Assembly (NCBI GenBank): GCA_019308745.1
Contig: JAFDHO010000010.1
Coordinates: 1 to 43,673, forward strand
DNA length: 43,673 nt
Source of the DNA: Deltaproteobacteria bacterium
Lineage (GTDB): Bacteria > Desulfobacterota > DSM-4660 > Desulfatiglandales > HGW-15
Direction of reading: 5' to 3'
The translations under genes were made by a program, and so were the position numbers. The notes below the pieces were generated by a model. The model did no database searches and was not told where the DNA came from. It saw only the letters and a list, made by a program, of their open reading frames with translations. How positions within the stretch are numbered: the first letter of the stretch is position 1; each line of letters starts with the position of its first letter. Below are positions 16,650 through 24,638 of this stretch, in pieces.

Positions 16650-17783
16650 CTAACGGCGGTTGTCTCGCTTGCGGAGCCCCAGGGACAGTCCCTCCCTTCT
16701 TTCCTTGGAGATTGTTGCCTCTATGCTCGGGAAGGGGCTCAATTCAGCGGGATATCTCACAGGGGCCACCTGTCCCACAAAGGATGGGGCCAGTTCGTCG
16801 AGTGTCCTTATACCGAGGAGGCCCATGCTGACTGAGATCTCTTCCTCCAGAATCTCAAGCATTGTTATCAGTCCGGTTTCTCCGCCCGCGGCCAGGGCCC
16901 AGGCTTGCAGCTTCCCCAACCCTACGGCCTTGGCGCCCAATGCAACCGCCTTCAGGACATCCGTCCCCCGGACGAACCCTCCGTCTATGACCACCTCCGC
17001 CCTTCCCCCCACCGCTTCCACAACTTCCGGGAGTACATCCATTGAGCCAAAACAATGATCCAACTGGCGGCCCCCATGATTGGAGACATACACCACATCA
17101 GCCCCGTGCTTCACTGCCAGCTCTGCATCCTCTGCTGTGGCCACTCCCTTGATGATCAAGGGAACAGCCACCCTTTCCCGGACCCTGTCTACAAAGTCCC
17201 ATGTCATGGTTGACTGGTATCTGAAGCCTTCCCTCTCCCCGGTTTCACGGCCTGGAGGCCTATAGCGGTTGACGAGGTCTCTCTCCCTCCTGCTATATAT
17301 GGCGATGTCCACCGTTAGGCAAAAGCCCCTTATCTCCGCCCCGGCCACACGCTCCAGGTAGGCGTCTACCCAGGTTCTATCTCCCCGGATGTACAGCTGG
17401 AAAACCAGGCTGTCCTTGGTGAGCTCCGCAGCCTCCTCCAGTTCCATGGAACCGTTCACGGAACTGAGGAAGATCAGGGTGCCGAACCGGGATGCCCCAT
17501 TCAGGGCAAGAAGGGGTCCTTCTGGATGGATTCGGCTAAGTCCACCCAGAGGGGCAAGAAACACCGGTATTCTCAATCTCTTTCCAAGTAGGGTGGTCGA
17601 GGGATCTACTCGGGAGACGTCCCGGAGGACCCTGGGTCGAAATCCCAAGCTATCTAAGGCCTGGCGGTTCCTCAGCAGTGTGGTTTCAGATTCGGTACCC
17701 CCGCTTACGTGATCCCATATTTCTCGGGACATGTTTCGGTAGGCCTTTAGGATGATCTCCTGGACGGTTTCAAACTCGCTCAT
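16650..17783 (-). CDS. FMN-dependent alpha-hydroxyacid oxidase/dehydrogenase
   Basis: A 377-residue TIM-barrel flavoenzyme of the glycolate oxidase / L-lactate dehydrogenase family, oxidising an L-2-hydroxyacid to the 2-oxoacid. Visible: VFLAPLGGLSRIHPEG, FQLYIRGDRTW (Tyr129 equivalent), PLIIKGVATAEDAELA (catalytic Lys), the SNHGGRQLDH active-site His/Arg motif, and VIDGGFVRGTDVLKA/LGAKAVGLGK for FMN phosphate. The N-terminal substrate Tyr of glycolate oxidase (YDYY) appears replaced, as the matching segment reads IWDHVSGG. ATG 17783 has a strong GGAGGAG ribosome binding site. It converges with the Crp/Fnr gene, with 24 bases between stops. Confidence 0.88.
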   Translation of the reverse strand: MSEFETVQEIILKAYRNMSREIWDHVSGGTESETTLLRNRQALDSLGFRPRVLRDVSRVDPSTTLLGKRLRIPVFLAPLGGLSRIHPEGPLLALNGASRFGTLIFLSSVNGSMELEEAAELTKDSLVFQLYIRGDRTWVDAYLERVAGAEIRGFCLTVDIAIYSRRERDLVNRYRPPGRETGEREGFRYQSTMTWDFVDRVRERVAVPLIIKGVATAEDAELAVKHGADVVYVSNHGGRQLDHCFGSMDVLPEVVEAVGGRAEVVIDGGFVRGTDVLKAVALGAKAVGLGKLQAWALAAGGETGLITMLEILEEEISVSMGLLGIRTLDELAPSFVGQVAPVRYPAELSPFPSIEATISKERREGLSLGLRKRDNRR

Positions 17784-17893
17784 TTCACTCCTCCAGCAGC
17801 CTTGTCCGTTCTACTCGCCCTCACTTTCATTTCAGGAGATGTTTTATGCGCCGGCAGGAGGCCTGTCAGCCAATCCAAGCCAAGACCCTGTGC

Positions 17894-19087
17894 CTAGTTC
17901 TTGCTCATGAGGTGCTTTACGGCCTTCTCCAGGCCGTCAAGGGTCAGCTCAAACATGGGGAAGATCTCTCTTATCATTTGGATCGTGTGCGTGTAGGGCC
18001 ACTCATCTGCCATCTTGGGGTTCAACCATGCAGAGTGGGGGAAGCTCTGGGCTATAAAGCGAAGCCTTTCATAGCTCGGTTTGCCCGAACGTTCCTCCAG
18101 GTGAATGGAGCCGTCCGTTGCCATGAGTTCGTAAGGGGCCATGCTCGCATCGCCGACTATAATGAATCTGGTTTCCGGGTCCAAACGCGCCAGTTCATCT
18201 ACCGGAAAGGGTTTACGATGTCTCGGCGGGTCTTCCCACAGTTTATCGTAGATAGTGTTGTGGAAGAAAAAGGTCTTGAGGTCCTTGAATTGTGCCCTTG
18301 CATAATTAAAGAGGCTCTGCACGACCTCAATATAGGGGTCCATGGACCACCCCCCATTGTCGATGGCAAGGATGACCTTCAGGCGGTCTTTGAGGCTCCT
18401 GTCAAAGACGATCTCGATCTCGCCTGCATTTTTCATGGTTTGATAGATGGTCTTATCAATGTTGACCATGTCCTTAGGTCCAACGGGAACCATGTTCCTG
18501 AGCCTTTTCAGGGCCTCGCCCATCTGGGATTGAGTCAGGGGTCCTTCCTGGGAATAGTCTTTGTACCTCCTGTCCATGGCCACTTTCACGGCGGATTTGT
18601 TCCGGGATACTCCTCCCACACGCATCCCGCCAGGATGATACCCGGAATGACCTACCGGTGAAGTCCCTCCGGTCCCTATCCATTTGCTTCCACCGTGATG
18701 GGCCTCTGTCTGTTCCTTGAGCCTTTCCAGGAAGTATTGGATCAGCTCTTCCGGGGTCAGTTTTTGGAGATCCTTTTCGTCAATGCCCAGCACATCAGCC
18801 AGACCCCTGGGATCTTTCAGCCATTCCTCAAGCAGGGTTCGGGCGACTTCTGCCAGTTCAAACTCGTCGGGTTCCTCCAGCTCCGCCCCCTGGAACTTGT
18901 GGGCAAAGACTCTGTCATAGAGGTCAAAATATCTCTCGCTCTTGACCAGGATTGACCTGGCCGCAAAATACAGATCATCCAAGGAATTGATAAGCCCCAT
19001 GCTCAGGGCCTTCTGGAGCCTGAGAAAGGAGGTGGGCGACACCGGGATTCCCACCTGTTTGAGTGTGTAAAAGAAATCCGTAAACAT
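17894..19087 (-). CDS. VWA-domain protein, CoxE-like, partner of MoxR
   Basis: A 397-residue cytosolic protein. An N-terminal helical region (residues 1-130, FYTLKQVGIPVSPTSFLRLQ) precedes a Gly-rich GTGGTSPVGHSGYHPGGMRVGG loop (139-159) and a C-terminal von Willebrand A domain from ~235. The MIDAS position reads ILAIDNGGWSMDP (240-251) rather than DxSxS. Later, IIVGDASMAPYEL supplies the last metal-site loop. Such proteins pair with MoxR AAA+ ATPases, and some pairs help mature metalloenzymes such as CO dehydrogenase. The MoxR gene lies 31 bases upstream on the same strand. The client is unknown. Confidence 0.85.
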   Translation of the reverse strand: MFTDFFYTLKQVGIPVSPTSFLRLQKALSMGLINSLDDLYFAARSILVKSERYFDLYDRVFAHKFQGAELEEPDEFELAEVARTLLEEWLKDPRGLADVLGIDEKDLQKLTPEELIQYFLERLKEQTEAHHGGSKWIGTGGTSPVGHSGYHPGGMRVGGVSRNKSAVKVAMDRRYKDYSQEGPLTQSQMGEALKRLRNMVPVGPKDMVNIDKTIYQTMKNAGEIEIVFDRSLKDRLKVILAIDNGGWSMDPYIEVVQSLFNYARAQFKDLKTFFFHNTIYDKLWEDPPRHRKPFPVDELARLDPETRFIIVGDASMAPYELMATDGSIHLEERSGKPSYERLRFIAQSFPHSAWLNPKMADEWPYTHTIQMIREIFPMFELTLDGLEKAVKHLMSKN

Positions 19088-19118
19088 CTTCCCCGTAATA
19101 TCCTCTTTCCCAGATCCC

Positions 19119-19988
19119 CTATATCCTGAACCTTGAAATTGCGTTTTGGGAGATCATGTAGTCGGTGCTCTTCTTGAACAGGACGCCGAGATAGGGCACC
19201 TCTCCCTTTATGAGGTCCTTGACCTTGAAATCCGGGTCCGAGCGCAGGGCCCTGATCCAGTTGATCAGCTCCCTGGTGGCCGGCTTCTTTTCTATCCCCT
19301 TGATCTCCCTCAGGCGATAGAAGGTATTTATGGCACTGTCCATCAAATCCCTATCAATGGCAGGGAAGTGGACACCAATGATCTTCCTCATCATGTCCGG
19401 TTCGGGAAAGGCAATGTGGTGAAAATTGCACCGCCCCAAGAATGGGTCGGATAGGTCCTTCTTCGCATTAGACGTAATGATGATCACGGGCCTTTGCTTT
19501 GCCTTGACTGTCTTGTCGATCTCTATGATATCAAATTCCATCTGGTCCAGGACATCCAGCATGTCGTCCTGGAAGTCGGTATCTGCCTTGTCTATCTCGT
19601 CTATGAGCAAGACAACCCTCTCTTCCGAGACAAAGGCCTGCCCAATCTTCCCCATCTTTATATATTCCTCTATATTGCTCACGTCCCTCTTTGAGTCTCC
19701 GAATCGGCTGTCGTTCAAGCGGGTAAGCGTGTCGTACTGGTATAGGGCATCAATAAGCTTCATGCTGGACTTGACATTGAGGACAATCAACCTCATCCCG
19801 AGGGCCTCGGCTATGGCATGTGCCAACATGGTCTTGCCCGTGCCGGGTTCTCCCTTGAGAAGAAGGGGCATTTCGAGGGCCATGGATATGTTGACGATCT
19901 TTGCCAATTCCTCATCCAGGACGTACCTTGAAGCCCCGGTGAACTTATTGAGTGTGTTGTCAACCTGCATCTGATCAGTCCTTGCCAT
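19119..19988 (-). CDS. MoxR-family AAA+ ATPase
   Basis: A 289-residue AAA+ chaperone-like ATPase. It has Walker A GEPGTGKT (46-53), Walker B VVLLIDEIDKAD, sensor-1 region RPVIIITSNAKKDLSDPFLGRCNF with the arginine finger, and a short C-terminal lid domain. MoxR ATPases remodel or activate partner proteins, generally through a VWA protein encoded next door, as here. ATG 19988 has a purine-rich GAAAGGAAAGAG upstream. With the VWA gene it forms a two-gene operon whose promoter should lie in 19989-20100. Confidence 0.9.
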   Translation of the reverse strand: MARTDQMQVDNTLNKFTGASRYVLDEELAKIVNISMALEMPLLLKGEPGTGKTMLAHAIAEALGMRLIVLNVKSSMKLIDALYQYDTLTRLNDSRFGDSKRDVSNIEEYIKMGKIGQAFVSEERVVLLIDEIDKADTDFQDDMLDVLDQMEFDIIEIDKTVKAKQRPVIIITSNAKKDLSDPFLGRCNFHHIAFPEPDMMRKIIGVHFPAIDRDLMDSAINTFYRLREIKGIEKKPATRELINWIRALRSDPDFKVKDLIKGEVPYLGVLFKKSTDYMISQNAISRFRI

Positions 19989-20057
19989 AGAATTCTCTTT
20001 CCTTTCTATACAAAATCATTTTTTTCATGTAAATCGTCGGCATTCACCACAAAAAAC

Positions 20058-20110
20058 CAGGGCCTTGAGTCCAGACCATCACGGTCTCTCCAGCACGGAC
20101 TCTGGCCCTG
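20058..20110. repeat. Nested inverted repeat upstream of moxR
   Basis: The outer arms CAGGGCCTTGAGTCC (20058-20072) and GGACTCTGGCCCTG (20097-20110) pair almost completely. An inner AGACC/GGTCT stem (20073-20087) sits inside, giving a cruciform. No T-tract follows on either strand. Confidence 0.5.
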
Positions 20111-20345
20111 CCGGTTCAATGGTAACAATTTATGGGATCTTGCCCATTAGGATACAACTGTGGCCTAAAACTGCCTCAGCAGCCAGGCCACTGGAGTGCT
20201 TTAGTGACGCACTCCTCACCTCGATGCTCTGCGGTAACCCATGAAATCTCAGGCGAAAAAAACATGATATATGACGGAGGCTGGTCTGTCAACTTCAACG
20301 CGCTGTCCCCTCCCCGACCGAGCCGATCATGCAACCCTGATCAAC

Positions 20346-20381
20346 AGCAAATTCCAGGTTCCAAATACTAAATTCCAAATA
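20346..20381. repeat. Degenerate tandem TTCCAAAT-type repeat
   Basis: About three imperfect units of AATTCCAnnT/TTCCAAATA follow one another in an AT-rich patch unlike the GC-rich surroundings. Similar ATTCCAAAT strings are common in deltaproteobacterial intergenic DNA (general impression). No function can be assigned. Confidence 0.4.
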
Positions 20382-20571
20382 GACTCCAATAATCAAATCT
20401 CAGTTTGCGAACAAATCAGATTACCAAAGATCCCTCACTCGCGGTCCCCATTCCCGCCGGGAGTTGCTATCTCGTGCTTGGACTTTGATATTCTTGAAGA
20501 AATATCAAACACTACAAAACATTGAGGATCTGTTTGCTTCCATAAGGGGCAACAGCCTCAAATCTGAGAGA

Positions 20572-21492
20572 TTAAGAAAGGTTCCGCCAGGTGTCCTCGG
20601 CCTGTCTCAAGCCGTCTCTTCCCGTGCTTTCCCCATTCGGAGATCGGGGAATCCCGTAACCTCGCAATCTCGCAATGCGTTCTTCAAGGGGCGGGTGGGT
20701 CGAAAAAAGAGTGGCAAAACTGCGCCCCCTCAGGGGATTGACGATGAACATATGGGCCGTGTTTGGCTGGGCATCCATGGGAATCTTACGCGAGTAAGTC
20801 CCAAGTTTTTCCAGGGCGCTTGCAAGGCCAAAGGGTTGTCCGGCCAGTGACGCGCCGGTGGCATCTGCATGGTATTCCCTGGAGCGGCTGATCGCCATCT
20901 GAATCAATATGGCTGCGATGGGAGCCAGGATGGACATAGCGATCAGACCCAAGATCCCCAAACCGCTATCTTCGTCATCGGAGCCACCTCCCAGGAAGGC
21001 TGTCCATCGGGCCATATTTGCCAGTATCATGATTGCGCCCGCCATGGTGGCTGCTATGGAACCGATTAGGATGTCTCTATTCTTGATGTGGGCTATTTCG
21101 TGGGAGATGACGCCCTCTACCTCCTCACGACCCATCAGGTCCAAAAGGCCCTCTGTGACGGCTACAACGGCATGCTCGGGATTCCTTCCCGTGGCAAAGG
21201 CATTAGGGGCCCTTTCGGGAATTATGTACAGCTTAGGCATTGGTAAACCGGCGTTTTGGGCGAGCCTCCTTACCATTTCCGCGAGTTCAGGGGCATGACT
21301 TGGACTCACTTCCCTGGCACGGTACATCTTCAGCACGATTTTGTCAGAGTACCAGTAGCTGAAGAAATTCATTCCCATTGCGAGGATAAAGGCGAAGACC
21401 ATCCCCTGCTGTCCGCCGAAAAGGTTCCCTATCCACACTATGAGGGCTGTCAGCAACCCCAATAGGAGGGTAGTTTTGAACCAATTTCCCAT
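20572..21492 (-). CDS. htpX: Zinc metalloprotease HtpX
   Basis: HtpX is an inner-membrane M48 protease that degrades damaged membrane proteins with its active site facing the cytoplasm. This 306-residue protein has N-terminal hydrophobic segments ([19 protein letters not shown] and [17 protein letters not shown]), the zinc motif HEIAH (about residues 131-135), further hydrophobic segments, and [11 protein letters not shown] supplying the third zinc ligand Glu (~206). Another family motif, [12 protein letters not shown], lies near the C-terminus. ATG 21492 (MGNWFKTTL) is chosen because AGGAGG lies 8 bases upstream; an earlier in-frame start at 21543 lacks this. Expression is often stress-induced in other bacteria. 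Confidence 0.95.
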   Translation of the reverse strand: MGNWFKTTLLLGLLTALIVWIGNLFGGQQGMVFAFILAMGMNFFSYWYSDKIVLKMYRAREVSPSHAPELAEMVRRLAQNAGLPMPKLYIIPERAPNAFATGRNPEHAVVAVTEGLLDLMGREEVEGVISHEIAHIKNRDILIGSIAATMAGAIMILANMARWTAFLGGGSDDEDSGLGILGLIAMSILAPIAAILIQMAISRSREYHADATGASLAGQPFGLASALEKLGTYSRKIPMDAQPNTAHMFIVNPLRGRSFATLFSTHPPLEERIARLRGYGIPRSPNGESTGRDGLRQAEDTWRNLS

Positions 21493-21564
21493 AATCCCGT
21501 CCTCCTGCTGATTCTCATATATGATAAGCACCCGGGCATCCATGTCAAGCCGGCTACAACAGGC

Positions 21565-21660
21565 CGGGGACGTTGATTTGTAAGTAAGTATCTGGCGTTC
21601 GACGCGCCGGTATGATCAGGGAAGCAAGACCAGATACTTATTTGCAAATCAACGTCCCCG
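21565..21660. repeat. Long near-perfect inverted repeat (hairpin element)
   Basis: Arms of 31 bases (21565-21595 and 21630-21660) start CGGGGACGTTGATTTG and end AGTATCTGG. They are complementary at 29 positions, and the other two would be G-U pairs in RNA. The 34-base loop holds GCGCCGG. It lies between the divergent htpX and GT9 genes, so it is transcribed only if a leader crosses it. It looks like a non-autonomous hairpin mobile unit. Confidence 0.75.
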
Positions 21661-21731
21661 TAAGGTTGCGCGAATGAGGCTTTTCCCGTAGGATCATAGA
21701 ATTACGCTAGGATCGGGAGGTCGTCGTTAAC

Positions 21732-22667
21732 TTGACGAAACTGCTCATAATCAGGCCGGGAGCCCTCGGTGACACCTTGATGCTACTCCCTTCCGTTATC
21801 TATTTGCGCCCCAAAATAGAAATCTCCTTGGCGGGCCGATTTCCCGGCCTCTCCTTTCTGAAGCCCTGGGTCCGTGGATACATTGACCTTGACGGTCCAT
21901 TGGGGCATAGATTCTTTTCCGAAGGGAATGGCGAAAGGCCCCGGGATCTTCCGGACTCGGATGTGGTTGTTGCCTTCATCAAAGATCATGACGGCCTGGT
22001 TGGAAGGAACCTCCACAGATGGTTCCCCCAAGCTTCGATCCATTTCTTTCCGTCCTTGCCTCCCGTCGGAGTGAAACGTCACGTCTCGCTGCACGTGGCC
22101 TGCTGTTTGCAACAGGCTTCCCTGCCAATCAAACCCATGGAGGCCGTCCTTGAGACGTGCAGACGTCCTCCCTTCAAGGTCTCAAATGTCGCGAGAGGTC
22201 GTGAAACCATCGTTTTCCATCCTGGGTCCGGAAGTAGGACCAAGAACTATCCCCCCGGTTTCTGGACGGACCTAGCAGCACGGTTCAAGGAAAGGGTATC
22301 CTCTCCGGGAGTTCATATGGTGTTCCTCTTGGGGCCTGCTGAGGAGCCTCTCTATCCCTGTTTTGGAAGGATGTTTGAAGAGTGCATCAAGCCTCTTGTC
22401 TCATTTGAGACCGAGTCTCTCCTATCCCTTCTCCAGAAGACCTCTCTCTTTATAGGCCATGACAGTGGCGTCACACATCTCGCTGCGATGCATGGCATTA
22501 GCACCATTGCCCTATTCAAGGACTCTTCGGTGGAACAGTGGAAGCCCCTGGGGCCCAATGTTCGGGTGATCTTTGGGAGAGAGGCCGACACCCGATTGAT
22601 TGAAGAGGTCCTCCACTTGGCAAAGGACGTGAGGTCGGGGAGTAACGGCCGGTTGCTTAAAGACTGA
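21732..22667 (+). CDS. Glycosyltransferase family 9 (heptosyltransferase-like)
   Basis: A 311-residue GT9 enzyme; relatives transfer ADP-heptose to the LPS inner core on the cytoplasmic face of the inner membrane. The N-terminus MTKLLIIRPGALGDTLMLLPS carries the family's GxLGD acceptor-side motif. The C-terminal half has HPGSGSRTKNYPPGFW and GHDSGVTHLAAMHGISTIALF, which form the sugar-nucleotide site. The start must be TTG 21732, since the motif begins immediately after it and no ATG or GTG fits; GGGAGG lies about 12 bases upstream. It is divergent from htpX and ends near a T7 tract at 22673-22679. Sequence does not define the exact sugar. Confidence 0.85.
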   Translation: MTKLLIIRPGALGDTLMLLPSVIYLRPKIEISLAGRFPGLSFLKPWVRGYIDLDGPLGHRFFSEGNGERPRDLPDSDVVVAFIKDHDGLVGRNLHRWFPQASIHFFPSLPPVGVKRHVSLHVACCLQQASLPIKPMEAVLETCRRPPFKVSNVARGRETIVFHPGSGSRTKNYPPGFWTDLAARFKERVSSPGVHMVFLLGPAEEPLYPCFGRMFEECIKPLVSFETESLLSLLQKTSLFIGHDSGVTHLAAMHGISTIALFKDSSVEQWKPLGPNVRVIFGREADTRLIEEVLHLAKDVRSGSNGRLLKD

Positions 22668-23355
22668 TCAGGTTTTTTTGTTGACAACTAAAGGCGCCTA
22701 TATTAGAGGAGAGCAGTTACCACACTGTGATTGGGTGAGCGCGCTATAGAATTCCACAATTCGAAACAAGGCGAAGTTCAACGGTGAACGAAGGCAGTTG
22801 AGGGATGATAAACAAGAGGCACAGCGCTCCTCGGCTATGAAAGCAGCTCTGGCGATTGCCTCTGTCTGATCATAAGACCATATTTCTTGTTCAAACGAAT
22901 GGAAGGAGGCTTTCGTCACCTGCAAGGTCTTTCGTTAGTTTATAGGTAAGCACTTAGCAGATCCCCTGGTCTTTGAAAAAGTCCTTTGCCTTTGACGTGT
23001 GGATCCCATGGTGGTTCCTTTCCTGTCAGCGCGCATGGGTTCTGGGCCGGTGAGGCCGCCGACGCCAAACACTTCTTAAGCGTGTGTGGCACTCTTACTT
23101 TGACCGACCCCCTGCATATTTTGTAACCCTGTATGTCTCGTCCTCTTGGGAAGCGCCCGGAATTCTTATCTCGCCGGAGGCATCAAGAACAGTTCAAGGC
23201 AAACTACCGCCAAAGGATCAGGAAACTCCACACTGCAATGGCTGAAAGAACGTCATGTACGAAAGGAGGTGAAATTGTACTAAGGAGGTCAACTTTGGTA
23301 GGGTGGGTTTTATTAAGATGCACTGTCAAACAATTTCTTATAGGGGGATGGACTT
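22668..23355. other. Gene-poor leader region of the TRAP operon
   Basis: No convincing gene. A T7 tract at 22673 could terminate the GT9 transcript. A TTGACA at 22681-22686 lacks a -10 at proper distance. A plus-strand frame from about 22746 to 22869 encodes a charged, protein-like stretch without a start codon, possibly a gene remnant. Two ribosome-binding-site-like AAGGAGGT boxes (23261-23290) precede dctP but serve no obvious gene. The operon promoter must lie here but I cannot place it. Confidence 0.4.
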
Positions 23356-24504
23356 ATGAAAAAGGAGAAGACGAAAAAGATTGAAAACAAGCAAGGAGGG
23401 ACCAAAGCCGACCGCCGTAGATTCTTGAAGAAGGCCGCAGCTGTGGGAGTTGGTGCGGCTGTGGCACCAACCTTGTTCAATATCGGCACGGCCAAGGGCA
23501 AGACCACCACATGGAAGATACAGACCTCATGGCCGGGGGGCATAGGCCTGGAGATATTCAAAGAGTGGTGCAACGGTATTATTGAAAAGACGGGCGGCGA
23601 GCTGGCCTTTGAGCCCTTTGGTGCCAAGGCTGTTGTCGGTGACTGGCAGTTGTTTGATGCGGTCAAGAACGGTGTGCTCCAGGCCATGAACCCCTTTACA
23701 CTCTACTGGGCAGGCCGTATGCCGGCATCGGTCTTCTTAAGCTCCTATCCTATGGGCCCCCGCTATCCTCATGAATGGGACGTCTTTTACTATGCCCTCG
23801 GCGGCCTGGAACTTGCCAGATCGGAGTTCGCCAGATTCGGAATGTTTTATGTCGGTCCCATCCACCATGGCCCGAACATCATCCACTCCAAAGTGCCGAT
23901 TCGTTCCATTGAGGACTTTAGAGGAAGAAAGATGCGTGTGCCCGGGGGCATGGTGGCCGAGCTCTTCTCCGCAGCAGGCGCGAAGACCACGCTCCTGCCA
24001 GGCAGTGAGATCTTCCCGGCCCTGGACAAGGGGACCATCGATGTGGCGGATTATGTGGGCCCGGCAATCAATTATGCCCTGGGTTTTCACCAGGCGACTA
24101 AGTTCATCAGCATGGGTCCTCCCGGCTTCATGTCTATCTACCAGCCCGTGGACTTGATGGACCTGACCGTCGAAATGAGAGCATGGAACGCCTTATCCAA
24201 GAAGATGAAACAGTTCGTGGAGATGGAAGTGCACGTGTATTCCGACATGCACCATGCAAAGATACAGAAGGCCGACCAGGAGGCGTGGCCCAAATTTGAA
24301 GAGGCCGGATGTGTGGTGACAAGGCTCAGCGAGGATGATGTGGCCGCGTTTACGAAGTTGGCCGTGCCCTTGTGGTTCAAGTGGGCCAACAAGGACAAGG
24401 CCGCGGCCCGGGCCTTCAAGATCCAACTCGACTACATGATGTCAGGCAGCCTGGGGTACGTAACGCCGGATATGATCAAAGGGTACAAGCTGAAATATAC
24501 CTAA
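23356..24504 (+). CDS. TRAP transporter substrate-binding protein (DctP family)
   Basis: A 382-residue periplasmic binding protein of a tripartite ATP-independent transporter. The N-terminus has a twin-arginine export signal, RRRFLKKAAAVGVGAAVAP (residues 20-38), preceded by a charged region. The mature domain begins TTTWKIQTSWPGG and shows the family's FRGRKMRVPGGMVAELFSAAGA segment with the conserved Arg that binds the carboxylate of the ligand, followed by GSEIFPALDKGTIDVADYVGP. Relatives with this pattern often bind organic acids such as 2-oxo or 2-hydroxy acids. AGGGGG precedes ATG 23356. It is first in a one-direction cluster ending at 32045, which suggests a 2-hydroxyacid or related ligand (inference). 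Confidence 0.9.
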   Translation: MKKEKTKKIENKQGGTKADRRRFLKKAAAVGVGAAVAPTLFNIGTAKGKTTTWKIQTSWPGGIGLEIFKEWCNGIIEKTGGELAFEPFGAKAVVGDWQLFDAVKNGVLQAMNPFTLYWAGRMPASVFLSSYPMGPRYPHEWDVFYYALGGLELARSEFARFGMFYVGPIHHGPNIIHSKVPIRSIEDFRGRKMRVPGGMVAELFSAAGAKTTLLPGSEIFPALDKGTIDVADYVGPAINYALGFHQATKFISMGPPGFMSIYQPVDLMDLTVEMRAWNALSKKMKQFVEMEVHVYSDMHHAKIQKADQEAWPKFEEAGCVVTRLSEDDVAAFTKLAVPLWFKWANKDKAAARAFKIQLDYMMSGSLGYVTPDMIKGYKLKYT

Positions 24505-24536
24505 TCTCCTCGATATTCCAATTTGCGGAACGAAAA

Positions 24537-24565
24537 GGGATCGCCATTGCGGCGGTCCCAATTTT
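24537..24565 (+). terminator. Attenuating stem-loop between dctP and dctQ
   Basis: GGGATCGCC (24537-24545) pairs with GGCGGTCCC (24551-24559) around a 5-base ATTGC loop, and AATTTT follows. This resembles a weak intrinsic terminator or mRNA-stabilising hairpin. Such elements after binding-protein genes can raise their yield over the membrane subunits. Confidence 0.45.
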
Positions 24566-24638
24566 CGCCCCTCAGGCTGCGGGTGAGTGCATGAATTCTT
24601 ATCGTTTCGATCTCACAAATTAGAGCAGGAATAGGAAA

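Larger units (their letters stand above)
19989..20571. other. Gene-free region between moxR and htpX
   Basis: No gene is supported. It holds a cruciform-type repeat (20058-20110), a small perfect hairpin GGAGTGC/GCACTCC (20193-20215), and an AT-rich stretch of degenerate TTCCAAAT-like units (20346-20381). Short open frames here have no start signals or domains. The moxR promoter is expected near its left end; htpX reads into its right end. Confidence 0.5.

Noticed and set aside
20346-20381. CRISPR-like repeat series
   Set aside because: Units are short, degenerate and lack spacers of regular length; no cas gene is in the window.
22681-22706. Promoter for the TRAP operon (TTGACA at 22681)
   Set aside because: The nearest TATATT or TATTAG lies only 12-14 bases away, outside the working spacer range.
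22698-22925. 75-codon minus-strand frame upstream of dctP
   Set aside because: No ribosome binding site and no domain. The opposite strand also looks partly coding-like without a start, so at most this is a gene remnant.
23133-23384. 83-codon plus-strand frame overlapping the dctP start
   Set aside because: It runs into dctP in another frame and has no recognisable domain; the dctP start has a clear ribosome binding site.
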